Positions 27,642 to 36,037 of a DNA stretch of 56,798 nucleotides are shown piece by piece. This DNA is from Nocardioidaceae bacterium (GTDB lineage: Bacteria > Actinomycetota > Actinomycetes > Propionibacteriales > Nocardioidaceae): assembly GCA_025927955.1 (NCBI GenBank), contig JAICKK010000002.1:1-56798 (forward strand). Direction: 5' to 3'. The translations under genes and the position numbers were made by a program. The notes under the pieces are model-generated. The model made no database searches, was not told the DNA's origin, and was given only the letters and a program-made list of their open reading frames with translations. The first letter of the stretch is position 1. The number at the start of each line of letters is the position of its first letter.

Positions 27642-28360
27642 GCGGGCGCCCCACCCGTGAGAACCCGGTCCGTGGTGCCGTCCCGCAGGGCGCGTCGGCC
27701 GGGCGCGGGCACGGGGTGCTGGACCGGAACCGGTCTCCTGACGGGCCGCACCACGCCCAGCAGCTTCTCCAGGGCACCCTCGACCTCGTCGCGCCACGTC
27801 AGCACGGTGCGCAGGTCCAGCCGCATCCGCGGGAACCGGGGGTGCGGTCGGTGCGTCTTGAACCCCACGGCGAGCAGGTAGTCGGCCGGCAGCACACAGC
27901 CCCCGAAGGCCGGCGCCCGGCCCGCGGAGGGCGCGCGGGTGTCGCCGATCGCCTCGAGGGCCCGGATCCCGCCCCGCTTGACGAGGTCCTTGACCACCGC
28001 CTGCATGAGGACCCGGCCCAGACCGGCACCGGAGAACTCCGGGTACACCATCGCGGTCGCGAGCAGCACCGCATCCTCGCTCACCGGGGCCGTCGCGAAC
28101 GAGTCCGCGCCGGGGAAGTAGCCGGGCGGGGCGAAGAGGACGTAGCCGGCCGGGACGTCGTCGACGTACGCCACCCGGCCGCACGAGCCCCACTCCAGCA
28201 GTACCCGGGAGACCCACGCCTCCTTCTCCGCGGCCGCCCCGGCGACCCGCTCGGCACGCTGACGCCGGACCGGGTCGAGCTCCCAGAAGACGCACGAGCG
28301 ACAGCTGACGGGCAGGTCGTCGAGGTTGTCGAGCGTCAGCCGCTCCAGCCGCCTAGACAC
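27557..28360 (-). CDS. GNAT-family N-acetyltransferase (Rv3916c-like)
   Basis: 267 residues as read from the GTG at 28360, which has GGAG upstream. The acetyl-CoA binding core is visible as ATAMVYPEFSGAGLGRVLMQAVVKDLVKRG (about 100-130), and the N-terminus carries SCRSCVFWELDP with two Cys. The substrate is unknown. Its last 85 bases lie antisense to the end of cwlM; the C-terminal 60 residues are Arg/Pro-rich and poorly structured, so the overlap region may be recently extended. The convergent order with cwlM is conserved in mycobacteria. Confidence 0.82.
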   Translation of the reverse strand: MSRRLERLTLDNLDDLPVSCRSCVFWELDPVRRQRAERVAGAAAEKEAWVSRVLLEWGSCGRVAYVDDVPAGYVLFAPPGYFPGADSFATAPVSEDAVLLATAMVYPEFSGAGLGRVLMQAVVKDLVKRGGIRALEAIGDTRAPSAGRAPAFGGCVLPADYLLAVGFKTHRPHPRFPRMRLDLRTVLTWRDEVEGALEKLLGVVRPVRRPVPVQHPVPAPGRRALRDGTTDRVLTGGAPAQGCRVRNASRSSPSRSTPVWASWSGSR

Positions 28361-28407
28361 CGCGACCGCTCCACCTGCGACGTTCCACGTCTGGACCCCT
28401 CCGCCCG

Positions 28408-28436
28408 TTGACGGACCTCATGCCTCATCCTAGGAG
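28408..28436 (+). promoter_or_regulatory. candidate promoter TTGACG-N17-TAGGAG for the aminotransferase operon
   Basis: TTGACG at 28408-28413 and TAGGAG at 28431-28436. The -35 is good and the -10 lacks the final T. The start codon is about 40 bases downstream, after AGAAGGAG. Confidence 0.35.
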
Positions 28437-28483
28437 GAACGCCTGAGAAGGAGCCCCCTGGAAGGGCCCCAGAAGGAGCGCTG

Positions 28484-29854
28484 ATGCCCGAGCACCTGCC
28501 CCGCCTGCGGGCACCGGGGGCGGCCACCGGTGGGGTCGCCGGCTCGGGGCCGGCCGGCACCGGCAGCACCCGGCTGGACAGCTACGTCGACCGGTACGCC
28601 GCACGCACCCGGGGGATGACCGCCTCGGAGATCCGGGCGCTGTTCTCGGTCGCCAGCCGGCCGGAGGTCGTCTCGCTGGCGGGAGGGATGCCCAACATCT
28701 CCGGCCTTCCCCTCGACGTCGTCGGGGACGCCATCGACGACCTGGTCCGTCACCGGGGCACGGTCGCGATGCAGTACGGCTCGGGGCAGGGCGACCCACG
28801 CCTGCGCGAGCAGATCTGCGACGTCATGCGGCTCGAGGGCATCGAGGCCCATCCCGACGACGTGGTCGTCACCGTCGGGTCCCAGCAGGCGGTGGACCTG
28901 GTGACCCGGATCTTCTGCGACCCCGGCGACGTGGTCGTCTGCGAGGCCCCGTCGTACGTCGGGGCGCTCGGCGTCTTCAAGGCCTACCAGTGCGACGTCG
29001 TGCACGTGGAGATGGACCGGCACGGCCTGGTGCCGCAGGCGCTGCGCGAGGCGCTCGCACACGTGCAGGCGGCCGGCAGGCGCATCAAGTTCGTCTACAC
29101 GATCCCGAACTACCACAACCCCGCCGGGGTCACGCTGTCCACCGAGCGGCGGGCGGAGATCCTCGAGATCTGCCGCGAGGCCGACGTGCTGGTGCTCGAG
29201 GACAACCCCTACGGCCTGCTCGGCTTCGACGAGGAGCCCTACCGCGCGCTGCGCGCCGACGAGCCCGACGGCGTGATCTACCTCGGCTCCTTCTCGAAGA
29301 CCTTCGCACCGGGCTTCCGCGTCGGCTGGGCGCTCGCCCCGCACGCCGTACGCGAGAAGCTGGTGCTCGCGCAGGAGTCGGCGACCCTGTGCCCGCCGTC
29401 GTTCTCGCAGCTGGCGGTCTCCGCCTATCTGGACAAGCACGACTGGCTCGGCCAGATCAAGCAGTTCCGGGAGATGTACCGGGAGCGTCGCGACGCGATG
29501 GTGAACGCGCTCGACGACATGATGCCCGCGGCCGCCCGCTGGAACGTGCCGACCGGCGGCTTCTACGTCTGGCTGACGCTGCCTCCCGGGCTCGACGCCA
29601 AGGCGATGCTGCCCAGAGCGGTGACCTCGCGGGTCGCCTTCGTCCCGGGCACCGCCTTCTTCGCCGACGGGTTCGGCTCGCAGAGCATGCGCCTGTCCTA
29701 CTGCTACCCCACGCCGGAGCGGATCCGGGAGGGCGTGCGCCGCCTGGTCGGGGTCATCGAGGAGGAGCTCGAGGTGCGCCACACCTTCGGCACCGCGCTG
29801 CCCACGCCTGGGGTGCCGGGCCGCTACGACGGACCGACCACGGACCTGACGTGA
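28484..29854 (+). CDS. PLP-dependent aminotransferase, class I fold (2-aminoadipate aminotransferase-like)
   Basis: 456 residues. PLP lysine K272 in SFSKTFAPGFRVGW, with SLAGGMPN and the substrate/cofactor motifs IPNYHNPAGV and EDNPYGLLGF. The layout is that of LysN/MocR-type aminotransferases without a DNA-binding domain: no winged helix lies in the first 45 residues, which look disordered. ATG preceded by AAGGAG. The next gene overlaps by four bases and encodes an ATP-grasp ligase of the D-Ala-D-Ala type, so the pair may act on one amino acid; the substrate cannot be read from sequence. Confidence 0.87.
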   Translation: MPEHLPRLRAPGAATGGVAGSGPAGTGSTRLDSYVDRYAARTRGMTASEIRALFSVASRPEVVSLAGGMPNISGLPLDVVGDAIDDLVRHRGTVAMQYGSGQGDPRLREQICDVMRLEGIEAHPDDVVVTVGSQQAVDLVTRIFCDPGDVVVCEAPSYVGALGVFKAYQCDVVHVEMDRHGLVPQALREALAHVQAAGRRIKFVYTIPNYHNPAGVTLSTERRAEILEICREADVLVLEDNPYGLLGFDEEPYRALRADEPDGVIYLGSFSKTFAPGFRVGWALAPHAVREKLVLAQESATLCPPSFSQLAVSAYLDKHDWLGQIKQFREMYRERRDAMVNALDDMMPAAARWNVPTGGFYVWLTLPPGLDAKAMLPRAVTSRVAFVPGTAFFADGFGSQSMRLSYCYPTPERIREGVRRLVGVIEEELEVRHTFGTALPTPGVPGRYDGPTTDLT

Positions 29855-30915
29855 CCCCGACGAGCGAGGACCGCGACGCGGTCACGACCCGGGCGGGCGG
29901 GACCGGCGGCCGCTCCGGCGACGCCGGCCGCCGCGTGGTGGTGCTGGCCGGGGGGCTCTCCCACGAGCGCGACGTGTCCCTGCGCTCGGGACGCCGGGTC
30001 GCCGAGGCGCTGCGGGAGACCGGGGCGGAGGTCGAGGTGCGCGACGTCGACGCCGATCTGCTCCGCGTGCTGCGCGAGGACCGCCCCGACTGCGTGGTGC
30101 CCCTCCTGCACGGGGAGAGCGGTGAGGACGGCGCGGTGCGCGAGGTCCTCGAGCTCGTGGACGTGCCCTACGTGGGGTCGCGGCCCTCGGCGTGTCGCGC
30201 CGCCTTCGACAAGCCGGTGGCGATCTCGGTGGTGGCCCGCGCCGGGATCGCCGTCCCGCGCAGCGTGACGCTCCCGCACGAGACGTTCCGCGAGCTCGGC
30301 GCCGCGGCGGTGATGGAGGCCATCGTCTCGTCGGTGGGCCTTCCGCTGATCGTCAAGCCGGCACGGGGCGGCTCCGCCCTGGGCTGCACCGCGGTGCGCG
30401 AGGAGTCCGCGCTGCCGGGGGCGATGGTGGGCGCGTTCGCCTACGGACCCACCGCGCTCGTGCAGCGCCTGGTGGAGGGCACCGAGGTGGCGGTGCCGGT
30501 CGTGGACACCGGCGACGGGCCGCGGGCGCTGCCGGTGGTGTCCATCGAGCCGGACGGCGGCGTCTACGACTACACCGCCCGCTACACGGCGGGCAGCACC
30601 CGCTTCGAGGTGCCCGCCAAGCTGCCGGACGACCTGGCCACCGAGTGCGCCCGGGTCGCGGTGCTCGCCCACGAGAGCCTCGGCCTGCGCCACCTGTCCC
30701 GCTCGGACCTCATCGTGGACCCCGACGGCACGGTGTGGTTCCTGGAGGTCAACGTGGCGCCGGGGCTGACCGAGACCTCGACGGTGCCGCTCTCGGTGGG
30801 TGCCGCCGGGCTGGACCTCGGCGAGCTGGTGGCCGACCTGGTGCACGTGGCGGTCAGCGACCCGTCCGGCGCGACGACGCGAGCCACGCCCGCCATACCG
30901 CAGACGAACCCGTAG
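29851..30915 (+). CDS. ATP-grasp ligase of the D-alanine-D-alanine ligase family
   Basis: About 354 residues. Ddl motifs in order: VVLAGGLSHERDVSLRSG, HGESGEDGAVRE, PYVGSRPSACRAAFDK, KPARGGSALGC, EVNVAPGLTETSTVP. The ATP-grasp core is complete. Differences from well-studied Ddl are GSA in place of GSS in the omega-like loop and YDYTARY in place of YDYxxKY, so dipeptide specificity may differ. GTG overlaps the aminotransferase stop (GTGA). A housekeeping ddl is normally elsewhere in actinobacterial genomes, so this is likely a paralogue. Confidence 0.85.
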   Translation: MTPTSEDRDAVTTRAGGTGGRSGDAGRRVVVLAGGLSHERDVSLRSGRRVAEALRETGAEVEVRDVDADLLRVLREDRPDCVVPLLHGESGEDGAVREVLELVDVPYVGSRPSACRAAFDKPVAISVVARAGIAVPRSVTLPHETFRELGAAAVMEAIVSSVGLPLIVKPARGGSALGCTAVREESALPGAMVGAFAYGPTALVQRLVEGTEVAVPVVDTGDGPRALPVVSIEPDGGVYDYTARYTAGSTRFEVPAKLPDDLATECARVAVLAHESLGLRHLSRSDLIVDPDGTVWFLEVNVAPGLTETSTVPLSVGAAGLDLGELVADLVHVAVSDPSGATTRATPAIPQTNP

Positions 30916-30925
30916 GAGGCCGGCC

Positions 30926-31699
30926 GTGCGCGACTTCACCTACCCACCCATCATCACCACCGCCAAGGTGGGCTTCCGGGCCCTGGGTCTGCGGTTCGCG
31001 ATGGCGGGCACCGAGAACATCCCGCGGTCGGGGGGTGCGCTGGTCGCGTTCAACCACATCTCGTACGTCGACTTCGTGCTCGGCGGCTACGCGGCGCAGC
31101 CGTCGAGGCGGCTGGTCCGGTTCATGGCCAAGCGGGAGCTGTTCGACCACCGGCTGGTGGGACCGCTGATGCGCTCGCTGCACCACATCTCGGTCGACCG
31201 CGCCGACGGGCTCGGGTCCTACGACGAGGGGGTCCGGTACTTGAGGCTGGGCGAGGTGGTCGGCATCTTCCCCGAGGCCACCATCTCCCGGTCCTTCGAG
31301 GTCAAGGAGATCAAGACCGGCGCGGCCCGGATGGCGGCCGCCGCCGAGGTCCCGCTGGTACCGGCGGTGCTGTGGGGCACCCAGCGGATCAAGACCAAGG
31401 ACCATCCGCAGGACTTCTCCCGCGGGAAGACCATCGCGATCAGCGTCGGGGAGCCGCTGCACCCCGCCGGCAGGGACCCGGTGGCGGAGACCGCCGAGCT
31501 CAGGAGGCGGATGAAGGACCTGCTGGACCGGACGATCCGCGCCTATCCCGCCGAGGAGCAGCCGCCCGGGTCGTGGTGGCTGCCGGCCTCCTACGGCGGG
31601 TCCGCCCCCACCCCGGAGGAGGCCCTGCGCCTGGACGCCGAGGAGAGGCGCGAGCGGGCCCGGGCCCGGGCCGCCCGGCGCGCCGGCCGACGCAGGTAG
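30926..31699 (+). CDS. 1-acyl-sn-glycerol-3-phosphate acyltransferase (PlsC family)
   Basis: About 257 residues. Catalytic motif NHISYVDFV (NHx4D), the FPEATISRSFE substrate motif and PLVPAVLWGT follow the family order. It probably acylates lysophosphatidate at the membrane. GTG start follows GGAGG by five bases and the gene begins ten bases after the ligase, so it is in the same operon. The C-terminal 40 residues are an Arg/Ala/Glu-rich helix. Confidence 0.9.
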   Translation: MRDFTYPPIITTAKVGFRALGLRFAMAGTENIPRSGGALVAFNHISYVDFVLGGYAAQPSRRLVRFMAKRELFDHRLVGPLMRSLHHISVDRADGLGSYDEGVRYLRLGEVVGIFPEATISRSFEVKEIKTGAARMAAAAEVPLVPAVLWGTQRIKTKDHPQDFSRGKTIAISVGEPLHPAGRDPVAETAELRRRMKDLLDRTIRAYPAEEQPPGSWWLPASYGGSAPTPEEALRLDAEERRERARARAARRAGRRR

Positions 31700-31701
31700 C
31701 G

Positions 31702-32361
31702 ATGGGCCCCTCGAGCCTGGCGACCCGCGCCGCCTCGGCCGGAGGTCGGGTGCTCAGCGTCGCGACCTCGGCCATCTCCGCCGTCCGGCCGGCGGCCAAG
31801 CCGCTGCACCCGCGCGGCACCGTCGAGACCGGCGTGCTGACCCGCAGGGGCGCCGGCGACGGGCCCGTGACCGGCAGCGCCTGGCTCGACGAGCCGGGGC
31901 GCGACGACGTGCTGGTGCGGTCCTCGCGGGCCATCGGGCTGCCGTCGCCGGCCCCGGACATCTTCGGTCTCGCCGTGCGCGTGCCCCTCCCCGGAGGCTC
32001 GTACGGCGACCTCCTGCTTGCCACCACCGGGCTGGGCCGCCTGACCCGGTTCACGCTGACCGCGGCCCGCTCCGCGACCGGCCGCCCGCTGACCACCCTG
32101 CTGCCCTACCGGACCGCCGCGGGTGCCGTCCTCCTCGCGGCGACCTACCGCGACCAGGACACCGTCGACCTGGCGTGGGCGTGCGGGACGGGCGGCTGGC
32201 ACCGCTTCGCCCGGCTGCGGCTCGACCACGAACCGGCCGGCGGCGCGGACGCGCTGGTGTCCTTCGACCCGGTGCGCCACGAGCTTCCCGGGCTGGTGAC
32301 CTACGACTGGGTGCGTCTCCTGCGCGAACCGGCCTACCGCACGGCCCGACGCTCCCGGTAG
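31702..32361 (+). CDS. conserved protein of unknown function
   Basis: About 219 residues beginning two bases after the acyltransferase stop, so part of the same transcript. No transmembrane helix. The pattern LHPRGTVETGVLTR...SRAIGLPSPAPDIFGLAVRVP...GDLLLATTG resembles the catalase-like fold seen in uncharacterised actinobacterial proteins, but no heme-ligand motif is evident. That fold guess is weak. Codon use matches its neighbours. Confidence 0.65.
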   Translation: MGPSSLATRAASAGGRVLSVATSAISAVRPAAKPLHPRGTVETGVLTRRGAGDGPVTGSAWLDEPGRDDVLVRSSRAIGLPSPAPDIFGLAVRVPLPGGSYGDLLLATTGLGRLTRFTLTAARSATGRPLTTLLPYRTAAGAVLLAATYRDQDTVDLAWACGTGGWHRFARLRLDHEPAGGADALVSFDPVRHELPGLVTYDWVRLLREPAYRTARRSR

Positions 32362-32442
32362 CCGCCGGCCCCGACGCGCTGGTGCGTTCACCGGTCGCGA
32401 ACGTCCCTGGCGGCGCCGACCGCCGGGACCCATGCTGGGGCG

Positions 32443-33438
32443 ATGACGATCGACCTGCTCGTGCTCGGGGGCACGGCCTGGCTCGGGGCCGCGGTGGCGC
32501 GCGCCGCCGCCCACCGCGGACATCGGGTCACCTGCCTGGCGCGCGGCGAGTCCGGAGACCCGCCCGCGCAGGCCGCCTGGGTGCGCGCGGACCGGAGCCG
32601 GCCCGGCGCGTACGACGAGGTGGCGGGCCGGCACTGGGACGCGGTGGTGGACGTGAGCTGGCAGCCCGAGATGGTCGCCTCGGCGCTCTCGCGGCTGGCG
32701 GCCACGACGGACCACTGGGTGTACGTGTCCTCCTCCTCGGTCTACGCCGACGACGCCACGCCGGACGCCGCCGAGGACGCCCCCCTGAACGCCGCCCACG
32801 ACCGTCCCGGGCCGGTCGACCGGTCGTCGTACGGACCCGCGAAGGTGGCCTGCGAGCAGCGGTGCGTCGAGGCGATGGGGCGTGAGCACGTCCTGCTGGC
32901 GAGGGCCGGCCTGATCGTGGGGCACGGGGACCGCAGCGACCGGTTCGGCTACTGGCCCGGGCGCCTGGACCGGGCCGGCGACGGCGAGCCGGTCCTGGTG
33001 CCGCCGCTGGAGGCACCGGTGCAGGTGATCGACGTCGAGGACCTCGCCGGGTGGCTGGTGACCTGCTGCGAGCGGCGCGCGGCCGGCCCGATGAACGCGG
33101 TCGGTGCGGTGACCACCCTGGGCGAGGTGCTGACCGCGTGCCGGGCGGCCACCGGAGGGTCACCCCGTCTCGTGGAGGCCGGCGACGAGTGGCTGCTGGC
33201 GCACGGGGTCGAGCCCTGGAGCGGCCCCGAGTCGCTGCCCCTGTGGGTGCCGCGGCCCGAGTACGCCGGGCACATGACCCGGCGCAACGCCGCCGCCGTC
33301 GCGGCGGGACTCAGGCTGCGCCCGCTGGCGCGCACGGTCGAGGGCGCGTTGGCGTGGGAGCGCTCCCTCGGCCTGGCCCGGGCGCGCGCCGCCGGTCTGT
33401 CACCGGCGCGGGAGGCGGCGCTGCTCGCCGCTCGCTGA
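32443..33438 (+). CDS. NAD-dependent epimerase/reductase (extended SDR)
   Basis: 331 residues. Rossmann motif GGTAWLG (9-15), the SSSSVYAD strand and YGPAKVACEQ (Y-x3-K) mark an extended short-chain dehydrogenase; the C-terminal half contains the substrate domain with VIDVEDLAGWLVTCCE and PMNAVG. Substrate unknown. ATG start in a 81-base gap after the preceding gene, without a strong ribosome binding site; convergent with parB. Confidence 0.85.
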   Translation: MTIDLLVLGGTAWLGAAVARAAAHRGHRVTCLARGESGDPPAQAAWVRADRSRPGAYDEVAGRHWDAVVDVSWQPEMVASALSRLAATTDHWVYVSSSSVYADDATPDAAEDAPLNAAHDRPGPVDRSSYGPAKVACEQRCVEAMGREHVLLARAGLIVGHGDRSDRFGYWPGRLDRAGDGEPVLVPPLEAPVQVIDVEDLAGWLVTCCERRAAGPMNAVGAVTTLGEVLTACRAATGGSPRLVEAGDEWLLAHGVEPWSGPESLPLWVPRPEYAGHMTRRNAAAVAAGLRLRPLARTVEGALAWERSLGLARARAAGLSPAREAALLAAR

Positions 33439-33497
33439 GCCGGCCGGGCCTCGGACGGTCCGCCTGTCGGCACCTCGACGCATCGACATGTCCACCT

Positions 33498-33527
33498 GTC
33501 TCTTTGTCGCTATGTCGACAAAGAGAC
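33498..33527. terminator. 12-bp stem-loop between SDR and parB, probable bidirectional terminator
   Basis: Perfect stem GTCTCTTTGTCG paired with 33516-33527, loop CTATGT, in the 90-base gap between convergent genes. Its AT content is much higher than the surroundings. It contains the palindrome TGTCGACA (33513-33520). No T-tract follows. Confidence 0.65.
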
Positions 33528-33528
33528 C

Positions 33529-34716
33529 CTACGTCTCAGGACGATGGTGCCGGTCGCTCGGCCCCGCGGGGTCGATGAGCGCGACGATCCGCTCGAGGTC
33601 CGGCAGCGAGGCGAACTCGACCGTGATCCGTCCCTTGCGGCGGCCGAGATCCACCTTGACCCTGGTCTCCAGCCGGTCGGAGAGCCGGGCGGACAGGTCC
33701 TCCAGCCCGGGGGAGGTCGGCCGGTGGCGTCGGGTCGCCGCCCCGCGCGGGCCGGTCTCTCCCACCGCGACCAGCTCCTCCAGCCCGCGCACCGAGATGC
33801 CCTCCGCGACGACGCGGCCCGCCAGGTGGTCCTGGGCGCCGGGATCCTCGACGCCGACCAGTGCGCGTGCGTGACCCGCCGACAGGACACCCGCCGCGAC
33901 TCGCCGCTGCACCGCGGGAGAGAGCCGCAGCAGCCGCAGGGTGTTGCTGATCTGCGGTCGGCTGCGGCCGATCCGCGAGGCGAGCTCCTCGTGCGTGCAC
34001 CCGAAGTCGTCGAGCAGCTGCTGGTAGGCGGCCGCCTCCTCCAGGGGGTTCAGCTGCGCGCGGTGCAGGTTCTCCAGCAGCGCGTCGCGCAGCAGGTCGT
34101 CGTCGCCGGTGTCCCGCACGATGGCCGGGACGGTCAGCAGTCCGGCCTCGCGGACCGCGCGCCAGCGTCGCTCCCCCATGACCAGCTCGTAGCCGTCGCC
34201 GGCGGGCCGCACGACCACCGGCTGCAGCAGCCCCACCTCCCGGATGGAGGCCACCAGCTCGGCCATCGCCTCCTCCTCGAAGACCTCACGGGGCTGGCGC
34301 GGGTTGGGCCGGACCTGGGCCACCGGGAGCTCGGCGAAGAAGGCGCCGGCGACCGGTCGCAGCCGTGCCGCCGCCTCGCCGTCACCCGGGTCGCCCGCCT
34401 GGTCACCGGCCGCCGCCTCCGCGTCGGCCGGCACCGCGTCGGCCGGCACCGCGTCAGCCGGCACCGCGTCAGCCGGCACCGCGTCGGCCGGCGCGCCCGC
34501 CTCGTCCGGGGGCTCGCCGGTGGTGGGCTCCCCGGGCGCGACCGGGTCGCGCGGCAGCGGCACCCCGATCCAGTCGGCCGACGCGGGGCCCGGAGGCCCG
34601 GACGCCTCCTCGGAGGCGGGCTCCGCGGCCGCGACGGCGGGGTCCGGGCGGGTCGGGATCAGCGAGCCCAGGCCGCGGCCGAGGCCCCGTCGCTGGGTCG
34701 GGTGGTGGGCGGTCAT
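33529..34716 (-). CDS. parB: chromosome-partitioning protein ParB
   Basis: 395 residues. N-terminal [13 protein letters not shown] peptide (ParA contact), a long variable linker with five D-A-V-P-A units (about 78-99), then the CTPase/ParB-N domain with NPRQPREVF and GERRWRA (181-187), a HTH ([24 protein letters not shown]) and a C-terminal dimerisation domain ending [21 protein letters not shown]. It loads on parS and slides as a clamp. ATG overlaps the parA stop (ATGA). Last gene of the rpmH-parB cluster. Confidence 0.96.
   Translation of the reverse strand: MTAHHPTQRRGLGRGLGSLIPTRPDPAVAAAEPASEEASGPPGPASADWIGVPLPRDPVAPGEPTTGEPPDEAGAPADAVPADAVPADAVPADAVPADAEAAAGDQAGDPGDGEAAARLRPVAGAFFAELPVAQVRPNPRQPREVFEEEAMAELVASIREVGLLQPVVVRPAGDGYELVMGERRWRAVREAGLLTVPAIVRDTGDDDLLRDALLENLHRAQLNPLEEAAAYQQLLDDFGCTHEELASRIGRSRPQISNTLRLLRLSPAVQRRVAAGVLSAGHARALVGVEDPGAQDHLAGRVVAEGISVRGLEELVAVGETGPRGAATRRHRPTSPGLEDLSARLSDRLETRVKVDLGRRKGRITVEFASLPDLERIVALIDPAGPSDRHHRPET
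34421..34492 (-). repeat. 15-bp tandem repeats in parB encoding D-A-V-P-A
   Basis: Almost five near-identical units of GCGTCGGCCGGCACC (plus strand); two carry CAG in place of CGG. They encode the disordered linker between the ParA-contact peptide and the CTPase domain. Confidence 0.85.
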
Positions 34717-36035
34717 GAGCGGCTCCCCTCGGACACCGTGCCGGCCGGACGTGCGGGGTCCCGGGTGGCGAGCTCGCGGGCCGCCTCCAGGTAGCTCAAC
34801 GCTCCCGGCGAGCCCGGGTCGTAGGTCATCACGGTCTGGCCGTAGCTGGGCGCCTCGGAGATGCGGACCGATCGCGGGATCGCGGTGCGCAGCACCTGAC
34901 CGTCGAAGTGCGCGCGCACCTCGTCGGCCACGCCTGCCGAGAGGCGGGTGCGCGCGTCGTACATGGTCAGCACGATGGTCGAGACGACCAGGCCGGGGTT
35001 GAGGTGCGCCTTGACCAGGTCGACGGTCTCCAGCAGCTGCCCGAGCCCCTCGAGCGCGTAGTACTCGGCCTGGATCGGGATCAGCATCTCGTCCCCCGCC
35101 ACCAGGGCATTGAGGGTCAGCAGGCCCAGCGACGGCGGGCAGTCGATCAGGACGTAGTCGAAGCGGTCGGCGCCCTCACCGAACACCAGCGGGTGCCCGT
35201 GCACCGCCTTGCGCAGCCGCCCCTCGCGCGCCACCATGCTGACCAGCTCGATCTCGGCTCCGGCCAGGTCGATGGTGGCCGGCACCACGAACAGCCCCTC
35301 GATGTCGGGGCTCGCCTGCACCACCTCGGTGAGCGCGCGACCCTCGACCAGCGCCTCGTACGTCGACGGCGTGCCCCGGTGGTGGGGGATGGCGAGTGCG
35401 GTGGACGCGTTGCCCTGCGGGTCGAGGTCGAGGACCAGCACCCTGAGGCCGTGCTGGGCGAGGCCCGCGGCCAGGTTGACGGCCGTCGTCGTCTTTCCCA
35501 CGCCGCCCTTCTGGTTGGCGACCACCATGACGCGGGTGCGCTCGGGCCGGGGCAGCGTGCCTCCCAGCCGGCGGCCCTCACGGACCAGCAGCGTGTGCGC
35601 GACCGACTGGGCCAGTGGGGTCGAGGCGTCCGCCTCGCCCATGCCCGAGCCGGCGCGGCCCGCCAGGTCACCGGCGGTCGGGACCCCGCCCGCGACGGCG
35701 GGTGCCGACGGTGCGGGCGCGCCCGCCTTCGGCGACGACGCTCCCGCGGTTTCACGTGGAACGTCCACGGCCGGCGCGTCGCCCTCGACCCCGCCCGCCG
35801 CGTCACCGACGACCCGGCCCGGCGATGTTTCACGTGGAACGTCCGGCGTCGTCGGCGTCGCGGGACCGCTCCGCCCCGGCGACGTTTCACGTGGAACCGG
35901 CCAGCCGAGCCGGCCGACGGGCTCGTCACCGGAACGGCCGGGCCAGCCGAGGCCGGCCACCACGCGCGTCATCAGCCGCTCTGGGGTCCGGGCTTCCGCC
36001 GCCTCCGCGCTGTTGGCTACCGTCGTCGCGTTCAT
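34713..36035 (-). CDS. parA: chromosome-partitioning ATPase ParA (Soj)
   Basis: About 440 residues from the ATG at 36035, two bases after the rsmG stop; a GTG six bases upstream is an alternative. The deviant Walker A motif KGGVGKTT starts at residue 176, followed by [22 protein letters not shown] and the DNA-binding C-terminal helices. The first 165 residues are a Pro/Gly/Ala-rich extension longer than in most ParA proteins; V-P-R-E-T occurs there three times (47-51, 66-70, 92-96), each encoded by a parS site. A shorter start (MTRVVAGLG) is possible. ParA drives origin segregation with ParB. Confidence 0.93.
   Translation of the reverse strand: MNATTVANSAEAAEARTPERLMTRVVAGLGWPGRSGDEPVGRLGWPVPRETSPGRSGPATPTTPDVPRETSPGRVVGDAAGGVEGDAPAVDVPRETAGASSPKAGAPAPSAPAVAGGVPTAGDLAGRAGSGMGEADASTPLAQSVAHTLLVREGRRLGGTLPRPERTRVMVVANQKGGVGKTTTAVNLAAGLAQHGLRVLVLDLDPQGNASTALAIPHHRGTPSTYEALVEGRALTEVVQASPDIEGLFVVPATIDLAGAEIELVSMVAREGRLRKAVHGHPLVFGEGADRFDYVLIDCPPSLGLLTLNALVAGDEMLIPIQAEYYALEGLGQLLETVDLVKAHLNPGLVVSTIVLTMYDARTRLSAGVADEVRAHFDGQVLRTAIPRSVRISEAPSYGQTVMTYDPGSPGALSYLEAARELATRDPARPAGTVSEGSRS
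35749..35762. promoter_or_regulatory. parS site 1 (GTTTCACGTGGAAC)
   Basis: Matches the ParB-binding consensus GTTTCACGTGRAAC with a CACGTG centre. Inside parA, it reads V-P-R-E-T on the minus strand. Confidence 0.9.
35827..35840. promoter_or_regulatory. parS site 2 (GTTTCACGTGGAAC)
   Basis: Identical to site 1; inside parA, encodes V-P-R-E-T. Confidence 0.9.
35884..35897. promoter_or_regulatory. parS site 3 (GTTTCACGTGGAAC)
   Basis: Identical to site 1; inside parA, encodes V-P-R-E-T. Confidence 0.9.
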
Positions 36036-36037
36036 CG

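Noticed and set aside
34421-34492. Possible CRISPR array
   Set aside because: The units are contiguous 15-bp coding repeats without spacers; the same holds for the repeats at 251-322 and 24337-24414.
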